Shown here: positions 19,420 through 31,235 of the stretch, piece after piece
Position numbering within the stretch: the stretch's first letter is position 1
How the letters are laid out: each line of letters opens with the position of its first letter
DNA from: Adiantum capillus-veneris
Lineage: Eukaryota > Streptophyta > Polypodiopsida > Polypodiales > Pteridaceae
Length of the DNA stretch: 64,000 nucleotides
Assembly: GCA_014529385.2 (NCBI GenBank)
Contig: CM043944.1
Location: 70,819,895 to 70,883,894, forward strand
Direction: 5' to 3'
Translations under genes and position numbers: made by a program
Notes under the pieces: model-generated
Databases searched by the model: none
Told to the model about the DNA's origin: nothing
What the model saw: only the letters and a program-made list of their open reading frames with translations

Positions 19420-20136
19420 TTACACGCCCATACCAAAAAAATTATATGTATAAAATGCCATTATACGCCGAAATCCCGTATGATCACCGTATAGCCCTTT
19501 TATTTTCTTTTGATCGAAAGATATATTATATAAGAAACCGTTGTTGGCTTCTTTCGAAAGCAGTTCTAGAGCTTGAGCCGGCTTCGATCGAAAGTAGTGT
19601 CAGAGTTTGAGGAGAATTTTGGAACATCCAGAGCTTGAGGTAATATTTTCAACTTGTCCTGCTCTTTTCTAACTTGTTTTTGTGTGTTGTGCCATACGCG
19701 TGTGGTGCAGTTGTTTTACTCTCACCACAGAGTTGGCTTCCAGGTTATAGGCCACTTCCTGGTGTGTAGCCATCCAGCTCACTCCATAAGTGTGTAGAGA
19801 TTAGTCCCTTTCCTCGTGTTGTGCAGCCACTTGGCTCACTACAAAGAAGGGTTTTAGGACAGACTTAGATTCTCACTCGTGTGGTACAGTTGTCTATCTC
19901 TCACCACAGGGCCGAGTTTAGGGTTTAGTGGTCGACTTGTGGTGTGCAGTAAGCATGATGCTACACCTCTCAGTCCAGAGTGACCTATAGGTTGCTCAAT
20001 TTTAGATCAGCTCAAATTATCATTTGTTTCACGTACACACAAGAGTTATGTTCGTCAAACAGAGAGTGGATAGATGCAGCATCATCTTTGTGTGATGCAC
20101 TGGTTACTCTTGTGTTTTGAACTCCAAAAACACGTC
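19420..20136. repeat. Degenerate tandem repeats, GTGTGGTGCAG theme
   Basis: Between about 19690 and 19990, units of roughly 100 bp repeat CGTGTGGTGCAGTTG...CTCACCACAG...GTGTGCAG. The start (GTTGCATTTACACG, 19415-19428) and the TTTTGATCGAAAG near 19510 resemble the outer end of hAT copy 3 read in reverse (46970 down to 46770), so this may be a transposon end. No gene. Confidence 0.45.
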
Positions 20137-20690
20137 AAGTGTTCATCACTGGATGACTTGGTGTTGTCTTGGATGTAGATACGTATGATATTTGGCCCGC
20201 ATCTAAGATTGTTAAGTTGCCCGCTGATGTTTGTGTTGTGAGTTTTACACACTTCATTAGGGATTCGATTAAGTCACACCATCGTTCTTACTACATAGAA
20301 ATATGAGGGATATGTTTGTCTACCTAAGAGTGGAGATATGCATACCTATGCCCTCTTCATCTTAGCATGACACGCCTTGTACTTTCTGATCTGTAGATAC
20401 GCCACTCGTCAGTAGATGACTTTGTGTTGTCTTGGATGTAAATATGTACAATGTTTGACCACAATCCGAGATTTTTAAATTGTCCACCACTGATGGTTGT
20501 GTTGTGCGTTCCACACACTTCATCAAGGATTAGATTGATTAAACTATCAATCAACATTACTACAACATCCAGGATTTGTGTTGAGCATACCTCACACCAG
20601 CTAGGTTGTTCACATTCATGCTCCGATCGTTTACATGTATTATGCAATGCACATAACAGGGTCAAGTTCTTGTGATGAGCGTACCTCACA
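20137..20690. repeat. Two-copy ~265-bp direct repeat
   Basis: GATGACTTGGTGTTGTCTTG (20151-20170) recurs, slightly changed, near 20415-20435. Both copies are followed by matching blocks ending in ACACACTTCAT. No gene. Confidence 0.65.
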
Positions 20691-20768
20691 CTCCTGGCCT
20701 GTTCACCTCTCTCCATCTCTCTTTGTGTATTCTCCTCTCCATTGTAGGGAGAAGGGAGATGGGCAAAT

Positions 20769-21402
20769 GTGAAGCGTGTAGGTGTCACACACCCTGCATT
20801 TAAAGAGCCACTGTATGGGGCAAAAATCTTCAAAGTCCACTTGCATGGATCCACAATGAATCAGCAGGTCAAGGACAAAGCCACAACTTTGAACATCGCT
20901 CAATCGCGGCATTATTTATCCACTTTCCATGGTCCACCACATAGAGCGTCCAATGCTCATTTCATGTTTTTGGAATCGCGGCCATATAGAGAAATGGATA
21001 AGAGAGTGCACTTCAGAATGCAGTCAACCTGCCATTTGCGATTATGTAATCACAGAAGGAACAATAGAGTTATTCCAAAATAACATTTTACAGATAATAA
21101 AAGCTCTTCTTCAGACCCTGAAGTATCTACATGCGCATGACTATCTCCACAATGATCTTCACTCCCGCAACATGATGCTTCACTTTGGACAGAAGGGGGT
21201 CTATGCAGGCATTGTGGATTGGGGGTCATGTACAAAGACCAGAACAATGGCATGCTTTCCTCCTCTCTACAACTTTCAAATAGAAAGCAAAGCGAGAGAG
21301 ATTTTCCATGGGCTGCCTCAGAATGGATATCTACTAATCCCCTTCCCTAGAATAAAGCCATGGATATCTACTCCATGTGCCATACTTGTAAACGACTCTT
21401 GA
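20769..21402 (+). pseudogene. Broken protein-kinase-like gene
   Basis: The first frame (20769-~20970) reads YGAKIFKVHLHG, in the place of the kinase VAIK lysine, then STFHGPPHRASNAHFMFLE like the end of the N-lobe. The reading continues in a second frame (~20985-21402): VITEGTIELF, LLQTLKYLHAHDYLHNDLH (catalytic loop HNDLHSRN in place of HRDLKxxN) and AGIVDWGSCTK (DWG in place of DFG). The catalytic Asp, Asn and metal-binding Asp are present. The C-lobe after DWG is short and unlike canonical kinases. One frameshift near 20970 breaks it. It may be a divergent kinase family or a captured host fragment. Confidence 0.62.
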
Positions 21403-21802
21403 AGTGCATGGAAGTGCCACAAGAGCAAAACAAAAGGGATTTTTAGGCAATGTACTTACCCACCTTGAGAATGGAAAGTGAAACAATCCCTTAGCCCGAC
21501 CTAACGCTTTTGATCTTTTCCTATGTCTAAACGGTACCCATAGAGTGGGCTATGACATTGTATGATTTCTCGTCTATGACCAACTGATGATTGAAGTGAT
21601 GAATTATTTATTATCCTCTTTAGTTGCACTCCTAAATTATATAATTGATCAAGTTATCTTCTCTCTTTTCAATGACATGGTGATAAATATTATGTCTTTT
21701 TATTGCTGCAAGATTAAGTTATCATGTCTATTTCTTTGAAAATTTGAAAGTGATAACCTTAACATTATGAAAAATTTCTCTCATGATGACATGTTCACTT
21801 GA
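21403..21802 (+). other. Non-coding stretch after the kinase-like gene
   Basis: AT-rich with no gene. It ends TTGATTGATAG just before the next coding-like piece, compatible with an intron acceptor, so it may be an intron. This is not proven. Confidence 0.35.
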
Positions 21803-22491
21803 TTGATAGATATGGTAGAAGAACTTAACCACGCTGAAGCACAGACCATCTACAAAGAAGAGAGAGAGCGTTATGGCCAGGAGAAAGATCTCGAAGCTAT
21901 TGCACAGATCAAAGAGGATGAGTCATGGTTGCAATGCGAGCCTCTTAGACTTAAGGAGTGCAGGACGCTTGGTCCAAGCCACTTTGTGCGCCAACATTTA
22001 TTTCGAATCAGTGGCAATGCCAAGGAATCAGCTCCTGTAAAGCTATCAGATTTGCAGCACAAAGGACTCGCACAAGTGTTGCTACGAAGAGTCATACGTC
22101 GAGAGAGAGTTATGCCAAACAAGAACCAAATGGCACTCTACTTTATACAGCAATGCTATGTTCACGACATACCTGGGAGACGTGTGGATTGGTCAGACCG
22201 CCCCAAGAAATCTGGCGTTGGACATGGTCGGTTGCAGAGAAAGTGGTGGCAAGTCACGCCAATAATCCAATGCCTCCATGCAAACGGCCCATAGTTCTAC
22301 TTCCCAAAGAATCAGAGACACTTGTTGCATTGGCAAGCCAAGGGCAAGATCTTGCAAGCCAAGGAGAGACACCTGATATTTTGCGCATCAGAATCCTTGA
22401 GCTTGAGATAGAGCTATCAGAGGCCCAAGCCAAGCTGCAAAAATATGCAACACTCTCCGGACCATTGCCAGATCAGGCTGGTCCTTCGTAG
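21803..22491 (+). pseudogene. Unrecognised coding-like region with helical tail
   Basis: Two overlapping frames. The first (21803-22294) is rich in charged residues (EEERERYGQEKDLEAIAQIKED) and looks coding. The second (its C-terminal part, about 22230-22491) has a heptad-like ILELEIELSEAQAKLQKYA coiled-coil segment. The change of frame near 22230-22290 suggests one gene broken by a frameshift. It follows the kinase-like piece on the same strand and could be its 3' exon. No domain recognised. Confidence 0.4.
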
Positions 22492-22519
22492 CATGGAAGG
22501 CCTCCAGGCCCCTCTCTTT

Positions 22520-22645
22520 GATCCAAAATGGAAAAATGGGCTAAAAATTGACACCTCATCTGAAAATGCCGCTGGGAAGAGAGAGAGAGAGGACTGATAA
22601 AAGCCTGCAACCTATCACTATTGTGCAATAGCTTCCATGGTTGCC
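22520..22645 (+). mobile_element. Displaced fragment of gypsy-3 LTR
   Basis: The segment containing CTAAAAATTGACACCTC and CACTATTGTGCAATAGCTTC is a near-copy of the interior of the LTR (about 23430-23555). It joins directly to integrase coding at about 22645, so it is out of place. Confidence 0.75.
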
Positions 22646-22832
22646 CAATCTTGTGTATGGAAATGCTACATATACCTTGAGGGAGCTTAATGGAGCAGAG
22701 CTCAAAGTTCCCATAGCAGGCAGAAGAATCAAGTCGTTCAAGAGGAGACATGATAGTGATCCTTTTGATTCACAACAAAATGATGATGAAGAACCTAATG
22801 ACATTGCCATGGATGAGCATGAAGAAGCATAG
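22645..22832 (+). pseudogene. Integrase C-terminal tail (gypsy 3, left copy)
   Basis: The encoded tail reads YGNATYTLRELNGAELKVPI, RRIKSFKRRHDSDPFDSQQN. It matches, residue for residue over most of its length, the tail of the minus-strand integrase at 27170-27484. Only the last ~60 residues survive, followed by a short purine tract (AAAAGAAAAA, 22890-22900) and the 3' LTR. The 5' side has been replaced by the LTR fragment at 22520-22645. Confidence 0.8.
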
Positions 22833-22900
22833 GATAATCTTCCAAACTTTGCAAAAGATAAAAATGGATCTTAATGAAGATTAAACCTACAAAAGAAAAA

Positions 22901-24094
22901 TGTTGGCACATGCTAGAGGATGTTCAGGTTCAGAGGAGATGGATGTCGTAATGTGGCACATACATAGTGTTAATAAAAACATTCACCTCGCTTTTGACAC
23001 CTTTTGATGCATCAGAAAAAAGAAATCATGTACATATTGTGATATATGTTGAAGCGGCCACTACGATCGCTATCATATACATACTTATCTAGGGAGTCGT
23101 GGCCCTGGATATGGCACCTTTGTGTGCTTTCGTACTTGATAAGATTCCTAATTTGGTTTTGTGATATACATATTTCAAGCGTTTCACGGTGGCACACTCA
23201 TATGGCCTATAAAGATTGATGTGAGAAAAAACTGTCGAAAATAGCAGCTAGCAGGCGTCGTCGCAAAATTGCATGAAAAGTGATCCAACATGGAATATTG
23301 ATGAAAAATGATGCATGTCTATGATTTTTATGCCTATGCAAGTGATCTCACAAATTTAGGGATTTTTTGACTGCTTGGGATTTTTTGGGCTAAAAATGAC
23401 TTGAAAATGACCTAGTTTTGGTCCAAAGTGAAAAAATGACCTAAAAATTGACACATCGGCTGAAAATTCCATGGGGAAGATAGAGAGGGATTCTATTTAG
23501 TGAAAACCTGCAATTTATCACTATTGTGCAATATCTTCCATGGTTGCCCAATCTATGTGTGCTCGAATCCCACCTCTTCGCAAATGAATCTTGTAACTGA
23601 GCTTGTGAGGGAGTGAATTAGGGTTTCCCCTTATCAAAACGGTGTGTGGAATTCAATTTAGAATCTTTTAATCTCTGTTGATGCTCGTGTATTCCTTTCA
23701 ACCGTTTGATGTTAACTCTATGTAATTGGGGTCGAGGCTACATGATACCATGAAAGAGGTTTGGGTTTTGATTGGGATTTGTGCTTGTATGAGCATTGAG
23801 GTTTCATGGATGAGACTTTAGTGTTCTTAATTGCTCTTTTTAAGTGAAATTGAATGTGAAATGATAAACCTTTCATTACGAACTCGCCTACAAAAACAAG
23901 AAAATCCCAAGCACAATAGGGGAGAGGGTTTGTGGTTGTCTTGTCACGAACGCTCTTAGATTTTCATTCATCATCAGAAAGAGAGTTGGTTATTTTCCAT
24001 AAATGCTTTTTCCTAAAGTGTTTGTGACTCTCATCATGAACTCACACAGCTAGAGATTCCACACCTTCCTAGCTAGACCGCACACACCCCGACA
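22901..24094 (+). mobile_element. 3' LTR of gypsy 3, left copy (~1.19 kb)
   Basis: It starts TGTTGGCACATGC after the purine tract and ends CCCCGACA. Along most of its length it is the inverted counterpart of 25809-27045, for example GTGTGCGGTCTAGCT at the inner ends and TGAAGCGGCCACTACG matched by CGTAGTAGCCGCTTCA. No gene inside. Confidence 0.75.
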
Positions 24095-25808
24095 ACAAAT
24101 AGAGTGCAACCCCAAAGTGTGTACGATATGCACACAAGATGGTATATAGGGGACACATGGCTATATTTATAGTAGCTTCACATATAAGCTCAACATGCCA
24201 CTCAAACAAGGATCCTTTATTGTGGATGAAAAAACCCCTTGGGGCTTCAAGGGAAAAACCCACAGCCCTATATATACCCACCGTTATATTAATATATTAT
24301 TCAATTTATAAAAATGGTTTATAAGGAGCTTCATCACTCCTGTTACATAAAACGATAACCTCAAAGGCTCAATGAAATGATCACATTAACTCTTAAAATA
24401 CTTCAAAGAATGCTTTGGTTCGTCTTCAACTTCGATAAACGAATACCATCTTTGAGGGACTTCACTTTGTGTTTGAGCTATGTATAATTTGTCAATATCA
24501 CAAAATTGAAGAGCACAAGATAGAAATTATATCAATGCTAGAGAAATACACAGACATAATGTCTTTGGAGACGGTTTAACACACAAAATACATTAAATCA
24601 AGTTGACATAATTTATTGATGATAATCAAATCATTAAAATTATAACTCTTTGATGTTCACAATCAAAACAGAAAATAAATCATCAAAGTATAACTCTTTG
24701 AGAAACCATCAGAATCATAAGCCTTGATATTCATAAATAAGAGAAGTAATATGAATTGTCAAAGCATAAGCTTCAGTATCTTGACTGAAGATTATAAAAT
24801 GAATCATCAAAATTAGATGTAGCCAAAGAAATCATCGAAACATAACACTTTGATATCCACATGGAAAGAAAAAGAAAAAATCAAAAGTTAATACTTTAGT
24901 ATCAACCTTTTATGAATATAACACAATTAATCAAAATTGTAGATCTTTAATATATGCAATCATAACTCTTTATGAATCATTAAAGCTATAACCCTTTAAT
25001 ATCTGTGATGGATACAAATTGTTGTCCTCAAGTGAAACGCCACACATCAAATCTCTGTATAGAATATGATATAATGAATATAATTCTCTCTACAACAATA
25101 TCATGCAGCTCTCAGTAAATTCTTAAAAGAAAATCTTGGTTTCATCTTTATCATAAATCATACACAATTGAAAGGAAAAGCAAAATAAAAAGATCTAAAG
25201 TAATATGACTTAAATTTAACTTGATGCACGTGCATCCAAATATATGTGATACACATAAAGAGTAAATATGAATATCAATCAAATTATCTACTTCTTTCAG
25301 TATGTAAATCAAATTAAGAATGATATAAATTCAATATGTGTAACTCTTGATCTAATTTCTTTTATAGAAACCAAATTGCATATGATGCATGAAAAGAAAA
25401 TCCAAGAATCATGCAATAAGAAACTGAACATGTATCAATATGTAAGCCTAATTTAATCCAATGCAGTTTCAATATAACTAGCTCTTGCTCTAACTTTATT
25501 TTATGCAAACCAAATTATATATGATGCTTAAAAAGTAATTCAAAGATTCATAACAAGAAGCTTAACGTAAATGGATTGGAAAATATTAAAGCTCTTACCT
25601 TTTGATGGTTTTGATTGAAAACGTATTGAAAATAGTTACCAATTCATTGTAAGTTACTTTTGGTGTAGAATTTAAAGAATCTGTCATGACGAGAAACTTT
25701 AAAATATTGCAAAATCTTAAAAACGACTCTTCAAATGCTAAAATTGGAGTTTCGAGTAGAAAGTTATGACGATTTTATGTTTTGCTGAATTGTAAGTTTT
25801 TGTTGCAC
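24095..25808. repeat. AT-rich spacer with hairpin-type degenerate repeats
   Basis: No gene. From about 24600 to 25010 a loose unit repeats around ATCATCAAAGTATAACTCTTTGATATTCACA. Within it ATCAAAG and CTTTGAT are inverse arms, so each unit can form a small hairpin. The spacer separates the two inward-facing LTRs. Confidence 0.6.
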
Positions 25809-27045
25809 TGTCGGGATGTGTGCGGTCTAGCTGGAATGTGCAAAACCTTTGGCTGTGAGAGTTTGTGATGAGAGTCACAAACACTTTAAGAAAAAGCATT
25901 TATAGAAAATCACCAACTCTCTTTCTAAAGATGACTAAAAATCTAAGAGCGTTTGTGACAAGATAGTCATAAACCCTCTCCCCTTCTGTGCTTGGGTTGG
26001 CATTTGCTTGTTTTCATAGGTGAGTTCGTGATGAAAGGTTCACCAATTCACAATCAATTTCACTTAAAAAGAGAAATTAAGAATACTAAACTTTTAGCCA
26101 TGAAACCTCAATGCTCATACAAGCACAAATCCCAAACCTCTTTCATTGTATCATGTAGCTCACCCCCAATTACATAGTCGTACGTCAAACAACTGACAAG
26201 AATACACAACTTTTCACCTTCACGATGAACATTTTTTAATTTTGCAGAGATTTAAGAGCTTCTAAATTGAATCCCACACACCATTTTGATAAGGGGAAAC
26301 CCGAATTCACTCCCTCACAAGCTCAGATACAAGATTGCGAAGAGGCGGGACTGCAACACACATAGATTGGGCAACCATGAAAGCTATTGTATAGTATGTA
26401 AAAATTGCAGGTTTTTCCACTAAAAAGTAGACCTCTCTCTTCCCCACAGAATTTTTAGCTGATGTTTCAATTGTTAGGCCATTTTTCCGCTTTAGACCAA
26501 AACTAGGCCATCTTCAGCTCCATTTTGACCTAGGAAAGGCCATTTTTAATACGAAAAAATCCCAAACGGAGTTAGAAAAATCCATAAATCTATGGGATCA
26601 ATTGCATAGGCATAAAAATTATAGATATGCATCATTTTTCATCAATATTTTATTTTGGGTCACTTTCCATGCAATCTTGTGTGACGACATCTTTTAGCTC
26701 ATATTTTCGGTAGTTTTTACCCGCATCAACCTTTATTGGCGAGATGAGTGTGCCACCATGAAATGCTTGAAATATGTACATCAAAAAATCAAATGACACA
26801 TCTTATCAAGTGGAAAAACACACAAAGGTGCCACATCCAGGCCACGATTCCTCGGATAGGTATGTAGTTGATAGCAAACGTAGTAGCCGCTTCAACATAT
26901 ATCACAATATGTACATGATTGCTTTTATTTATATGCATCAAAAGGTGTCAAAATTGAGGTAAATGTTTTTATTTCACAGTATGTACGTGCCACGGCACAA
27001 CATCCACCCTCTTTGAAGTTGCACATCCTCTAGCATGTGTCGACA
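25809..27045 (-). mobile_element. 3' LTR of gypsy 3, right copy (~1.24 kb)
   Basis: On the minus strand it starts TGTCGACACATGC right after the purine run AAGAAAAA (27046-27053) and ends CCCGACA. It is the inverted partner of 22901-24094. Confidence 0.75.
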
Positions 27046-27129
27046 TTTTTCTTATGTAGGTTTAACATTCATTAAGATCCACAAATATTTGGATGTCATT
27101 TTCATCTTCTGTAAAGTCTGGAAGATCAT

Positions 27130-28353
27130 CCTCTACTTCTTCATCCTCATCCATGGCAAAGTCATTAAGTTATTTATCATCATTTTGTTGTGAATCAAAA
27201 TGATCATTATCATGTCTCCTCTTGAACATCTTGATTCTTTTGCCTATTATGGGAACTTTGAGCTCTGCTCCATTGAGCTCCCTCAAGGCATATGCAGCGT
27301 TTCCATGCACATGTTTGACAAGATATGGCCCAAACCGCCTTTTTGCAAACTTTCTTTGTGTGGTGTGTTGGTTGTCAAGGCTACTATCATACATTAGGAC
27401 CCAATCACCCTCTTCAATAGGATTTGGTCGAAGCCTATGTTTTTTATCAAACCTATCTTTATTCTTTACTCTTGCATCCTTCAATCAAGATTTTTCAATC
27501 TCTATGTATTTCTATCTTCTTTCAACAACTGCCTTATGCACAATACAAGTAGATTCTCCCTGCTTACACCACCTTCCCAAGGTAACATGTTCCAAGTAGG
27601 AACTACATCCTCAATTGGTATGACTGACTTCTGACCATAGATCAATTCAGTAGGCATGTAACCAGTCATTGAGCTATGAGTTGTATGGTTAGCCCATAAA
27701 GCACATAGTAACAACCTTGGCCATTCACGCATTCTACCTTTGCATGCCTTAGCCAAAGCTTTGACGATAGGAGGATGTTCTCTTTCACTTTTCCCAATTC
27801 CCTCTGGATTATAAGCACAACTCAAGGCTACCTTGATACCAATTCTTGTAAAGAAAACCCTTGCTTCATCAGTATCTAACTCACCTCTATTAGCAACTAT
27901 ATTTTTCACACAGCCATAGAGGCAAATTACATCTTCAAGCAAAAAATTACAAACAACTTCTGAACTTTTTGTCCTCAATGCATGCCCTTCCACTTGATTG
28001 TTAAGTATTCTCGTCTCATTTGCGGAAGTCCTAAAGGCATTGTGACTAGATCAACAACCCATTTATAGTGCATGGATAATGGGTATGTAGGATGCAATCC
28101 ATCACGATGGCGTACATTGGAATACATTTGGCATGTGACACAAGACTCCACAAAATTCGCTACCTCCTTATACATACCTTTCCACCAATATATTTCTTTC
28201 ACTTTGGAAAAAGTAGCCTATATAGGCTTTCATGAAGCTCTTTGACTTCCTCTTTATCTTCATCTTCAAATAACATGCATATCTCTACCACCCAAAGATT
28301 GGTAGCAGCTTACAACATTCTCATCTTCATCCTTTGTTGTACTTGTATCACAT
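27130..28353 (-). pseudogene. Ty3/gypsy integrase (gypsy 3, right copy)
   Basis: The piece 28202-27975 holds the zinc-binding end (KEIYWWKGMYKEV, CVTCQMYSN, the second CxxC). The piece 27993-27502 covers the core; IVANRGELDTDE sits where SDRGxEF is expected and NPEGIGKSERE where the catalytic Glu lies. The piece 27484-27170 carries the C-terminal module with RRFGPYLVKHVHG and AAYALRELNG. The order is correct on the minus strand, with frameshifts between pieces. The last residues lead into a purine tract and the LTR. No chromodomain is seen. RNase H and RT are missing upstream. Confidence 0.85.
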
Positions 28354-28361
28354 GCGTCTTT
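28354..28361. repeat. 8-bp target-site duplication GCGTCTTT (left)
   Basis: An exact match to 28611-28618, flanking the MITE. Confidence 0.88.
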
Positions 28362-28610
28362 CTTGGGGGGTGCACTATGTTATCATGTTAATGTATAACG
28401 TGAGTTCTAAAGGAGGGGTTTTAAAATGCAAAAAATTTAGGCAATTTAACAGAGATACATTAAAATAAGGGGTTTTTATATTGAACTTTGGAAAAAAAAA
28501 ACCTAAAATAAGGGGTCATTTTATTAATTAAGACATGTTAAAAGAGGGATTTTTTTAATACACCACGAATGCACGTTATATAGGGGGTACTAGACGGTGA
28601 ACCCCCCAAG
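28362..28610. mobile_element. hAT-type MITE (249 bp)
   Basis: The left end CTTGGGGGGTGCAC and the inverse of the right end, CTTGGGGGGTTCAC, form a 14-bp terminal repeat with one mismatch. Subterminal TATAACGTG also recurs inverted. The 8-bp duplication GCGTCTTT on both sides is the hAT signature. There is no coding capacity. It is inserted in the decayed gypsy 3. Confidence 0.85.
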
Positions 28611-28618
28611 GCGTCTTT
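28611..28618. repeat. 8-bp target-site duplication GCGTCTTT (right)
   Basis: The exact pair of 28354-28361. Confidence 0.88.
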
Positions 28619-28767
28619 GAAGCACTCTCTTTAGCCTCTAATTGGATAGTCTCCGTTAAAGCTTGTTGCTTTCGTCTAATGATATCAATGATTTTGTCGT
28701 GAAACTCACTCTTAGCAATGCCAAGGACTTGTCCCAATGTAAATTCCACCTTGCTATTTAAGATCAT
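28619..28767 (-). pseudogene. Small gypsy gag/pol-type remnant
   Basis: The encoded stretch FTLGQVLGIAKSEFHDKIID followed by RRKQQ resembles the linker ahead of the retropepsin in some gypsy gag-pol proteins. It lies upstream of the gypsy-3 integrase on the same strand, so an internal deletion would have removed protease, RT and RNase H between them. The match is from memory of family style only. Confidence 0.4.
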
Positions 28768-28854
28768 TTTCTCTAAAAAATCTTTAAATATGTGGCAACT
28801 TCAATATCAGATATTTATTTTGTATGATGAGGTTTTTTTCCTTTGCTCTTTTCT

Positions 28855-31235
28855 TTATCTTGCTTTTCCTTTGGTGCAGGATCCCTCATTGGTACTTCTT
28901 ATGATGGAGGTTACCTTGACATGTGATCTTGAGGCGACCCGAATCATTTTTCCCTCCACCTCTAGTAGCCCTCTTCGAGGGACCTTCATCCCCATTTTCT
29001 CTCCTACATTTTTTTCCAATGAGTGCCTTGTTGGCTCAACACTTTGCAATATAGGCATACACTGACAACTCATTGTTTTTCTCTGTTGAATTGTCTACAT
29101 CTATCATGAGATTCTCTTCGATTTCGGCTATTGTGCACTAAGATACACCAACATTGAACTTATATTCATCTTTGATTTGACAATCATAGAGCCAACTAGT
29201 CATTTCTTCCTCGTAGCCATCACTTTCGATATGATGCAATATATTTTCATTACAAAACATGTAACGTAGTTTTTTAGCTTTGTCTACTAACAATATGTTG
29301 TGGATTGTGCTATGAACATACTTGTATATACTCTAATTTCTCTTAGAGCTCAAATTTGTTGCACATTTCACCAAAATTCTCATTGCAAGAGGAGGTAGAG
29401 TCGAGTAATGCTCCCTATCATTCATTATCCACCCCCTTCCATGCAGGTTGCTCTTTTTCCATCAATTAGACAAAATTTCACAAGGGTCCTTTACCCTGAA
29501 TGCACTCATCTCTTTGATGCAATTAATTTGATCCTGAAAATTGGAGTAGAATTGAATACCTGATAGAAATGACTACCTAATAGAAATAGTTGACCACCTC
29601 TGTATTTGACATCAAGTTTAAATTCTAATACTCAGGATCCAGCATGTTATAAGCCACACTATGGAGTGGACTATGAGAACTCTTTTACATTGCATGAAAG
29701 TACTTGGACAAAATGTTACGAAGTTTTGCAGAGAATGGTTTTCGCCACTCCTTCTCTATTATAGACTCTTTTAACTCCTCATGATTTTCTAAACTTTTTT
29801 GAACTTTACACCAAGTCATCCACACTTTTCCTAGATTTGGTACCTTTTGATCAAGGTTGCAAATCACAAACATAACGGGCATCATTATGTGGTATGCATC
29901 CATTAAACTCCTCCACCACGTAGGCTTGTTTATAGATCCACATAAACTCCTTTCACTCATTCAAATTGGTCAAGGTGCCACTTGTCAAATGTCGTGTAGC
30001 AGAGCGCATTAATCATAGCGTACTTCTTGCATGGAAGTGATTCCAATGTGTAATAGTGTGTGCAAAATCGAGTATTAGCAGGCAATTTCAACATAACTGA
30101 CATGTATATCGTGTATAAATCAAGCACTCTTTGTTGTTTCAAGATGAATTTTACAACTTGCCATGCTACATCAATTATTTGGCAAACTATGTAGTTTCTT
30201 CACTAGTATTCCAATATTTTAGCACCAAGTTTAAAGTATACGTATTGCAACCATTGGCATAAATGTGTGAAAAGATCTTTTTGATTATGTTACTAAAATT
30301 TTTATAAATCTTTGCATTGTCCATGACTACTTGGATGACATGTTCAGCATCGATTTCTTTAATTACATCAATCAAGACCTCAATAATATATTTGTCACTT
30401 TTAATAACATTGAAACCGTCAATAGCTTTTATGAACGTTTCTCCCCTTGGACAAACCAACATAACATCGATCAAAGGTCTTATTTGAACGTTTGACCAAC
30501 CATCAGTAACAATTGTGCGTCCTGAAAATGATATATTTCCAAGACTTATTTTGGAAGCAAGCTCGTTTACTTTGACGTAATATTTGTCCAAGAGATCATT
30601 TCGTATCGTGTGATACAAAGGGGCTGAAAATCCTTGATCATACTCAGGAATTTTCTTTCATGCATGTTTTCAATGATGGATGACAGCCATGACTAATGCA
30701 CTCCTAGTGAAAAAAATTGCTTTTGCAAGTGCATTATGTGCCTCTTCTAGTGTCTGCATTCAAAATATTTGGTGCAATGACCTCATTTGCCCAAGCCCAA
30801 CCTTATTGTGGTGCTTAGAAGAGACACTACGTGTTATTGTATCTCCTTGTGCATGTTGTTGTGTAGTATTTATTGGTGTCACCCCATGATTATCATGATT
30901 GGTATTTAGTTGTGGATGCTCTTGGAATGCATCCATAACAGCTTCCTCTAGACGTTGTCTCTTGCCACCCTTCTTCGCGAGCTCTTCTCTCAAAAGCTTT
31001 GAAATTGTAGGTGCATGAGGATGATCGCATTTGCGACAACTCTTCTTAAAGCTACCCAGAGAATGGTTCCTAATACATGGAGCCCCGCTTGATTTTGTGG
31101 TGAAGCATAAGTTACATTGCCACTCCACATATCAATCGCATATATTGTGAGCAGACTCCCATTCTTTACCGAGGGATTTTTTTTCTTTCCTGACTGTGTA
31201 CCACTTGTGCTGGCATTTTGGTCCATTGCTTGCAT
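28855..31235 (-). pseudogene. hAT transposase, BED finger plus DUF659 (hAT copy 2)
   Basis: The N-terminal pieces (31235-30990 and 31128-30760) carry a BED-type finger with CNLCFTTKSSGAP, then CRKCDH. The piece 30618-30187 is the DUF659 part of hAT transposases: TIVTDGWSNVQIRPLIDVML, VVMDNAKIYKNF and NGCNTYTLNLVLK, with the first catalytic-type Asp in VTDGW. The pieces 30142-29685 continue the mid-region. Near 29430-29240 the dimerisation-type tail STLPPLAMRILVKCATNLSS is still readable. It has multiple frameshifts and stops. It shares sequence and 5' flank with hAT copy 1. Confidence 0.85.
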
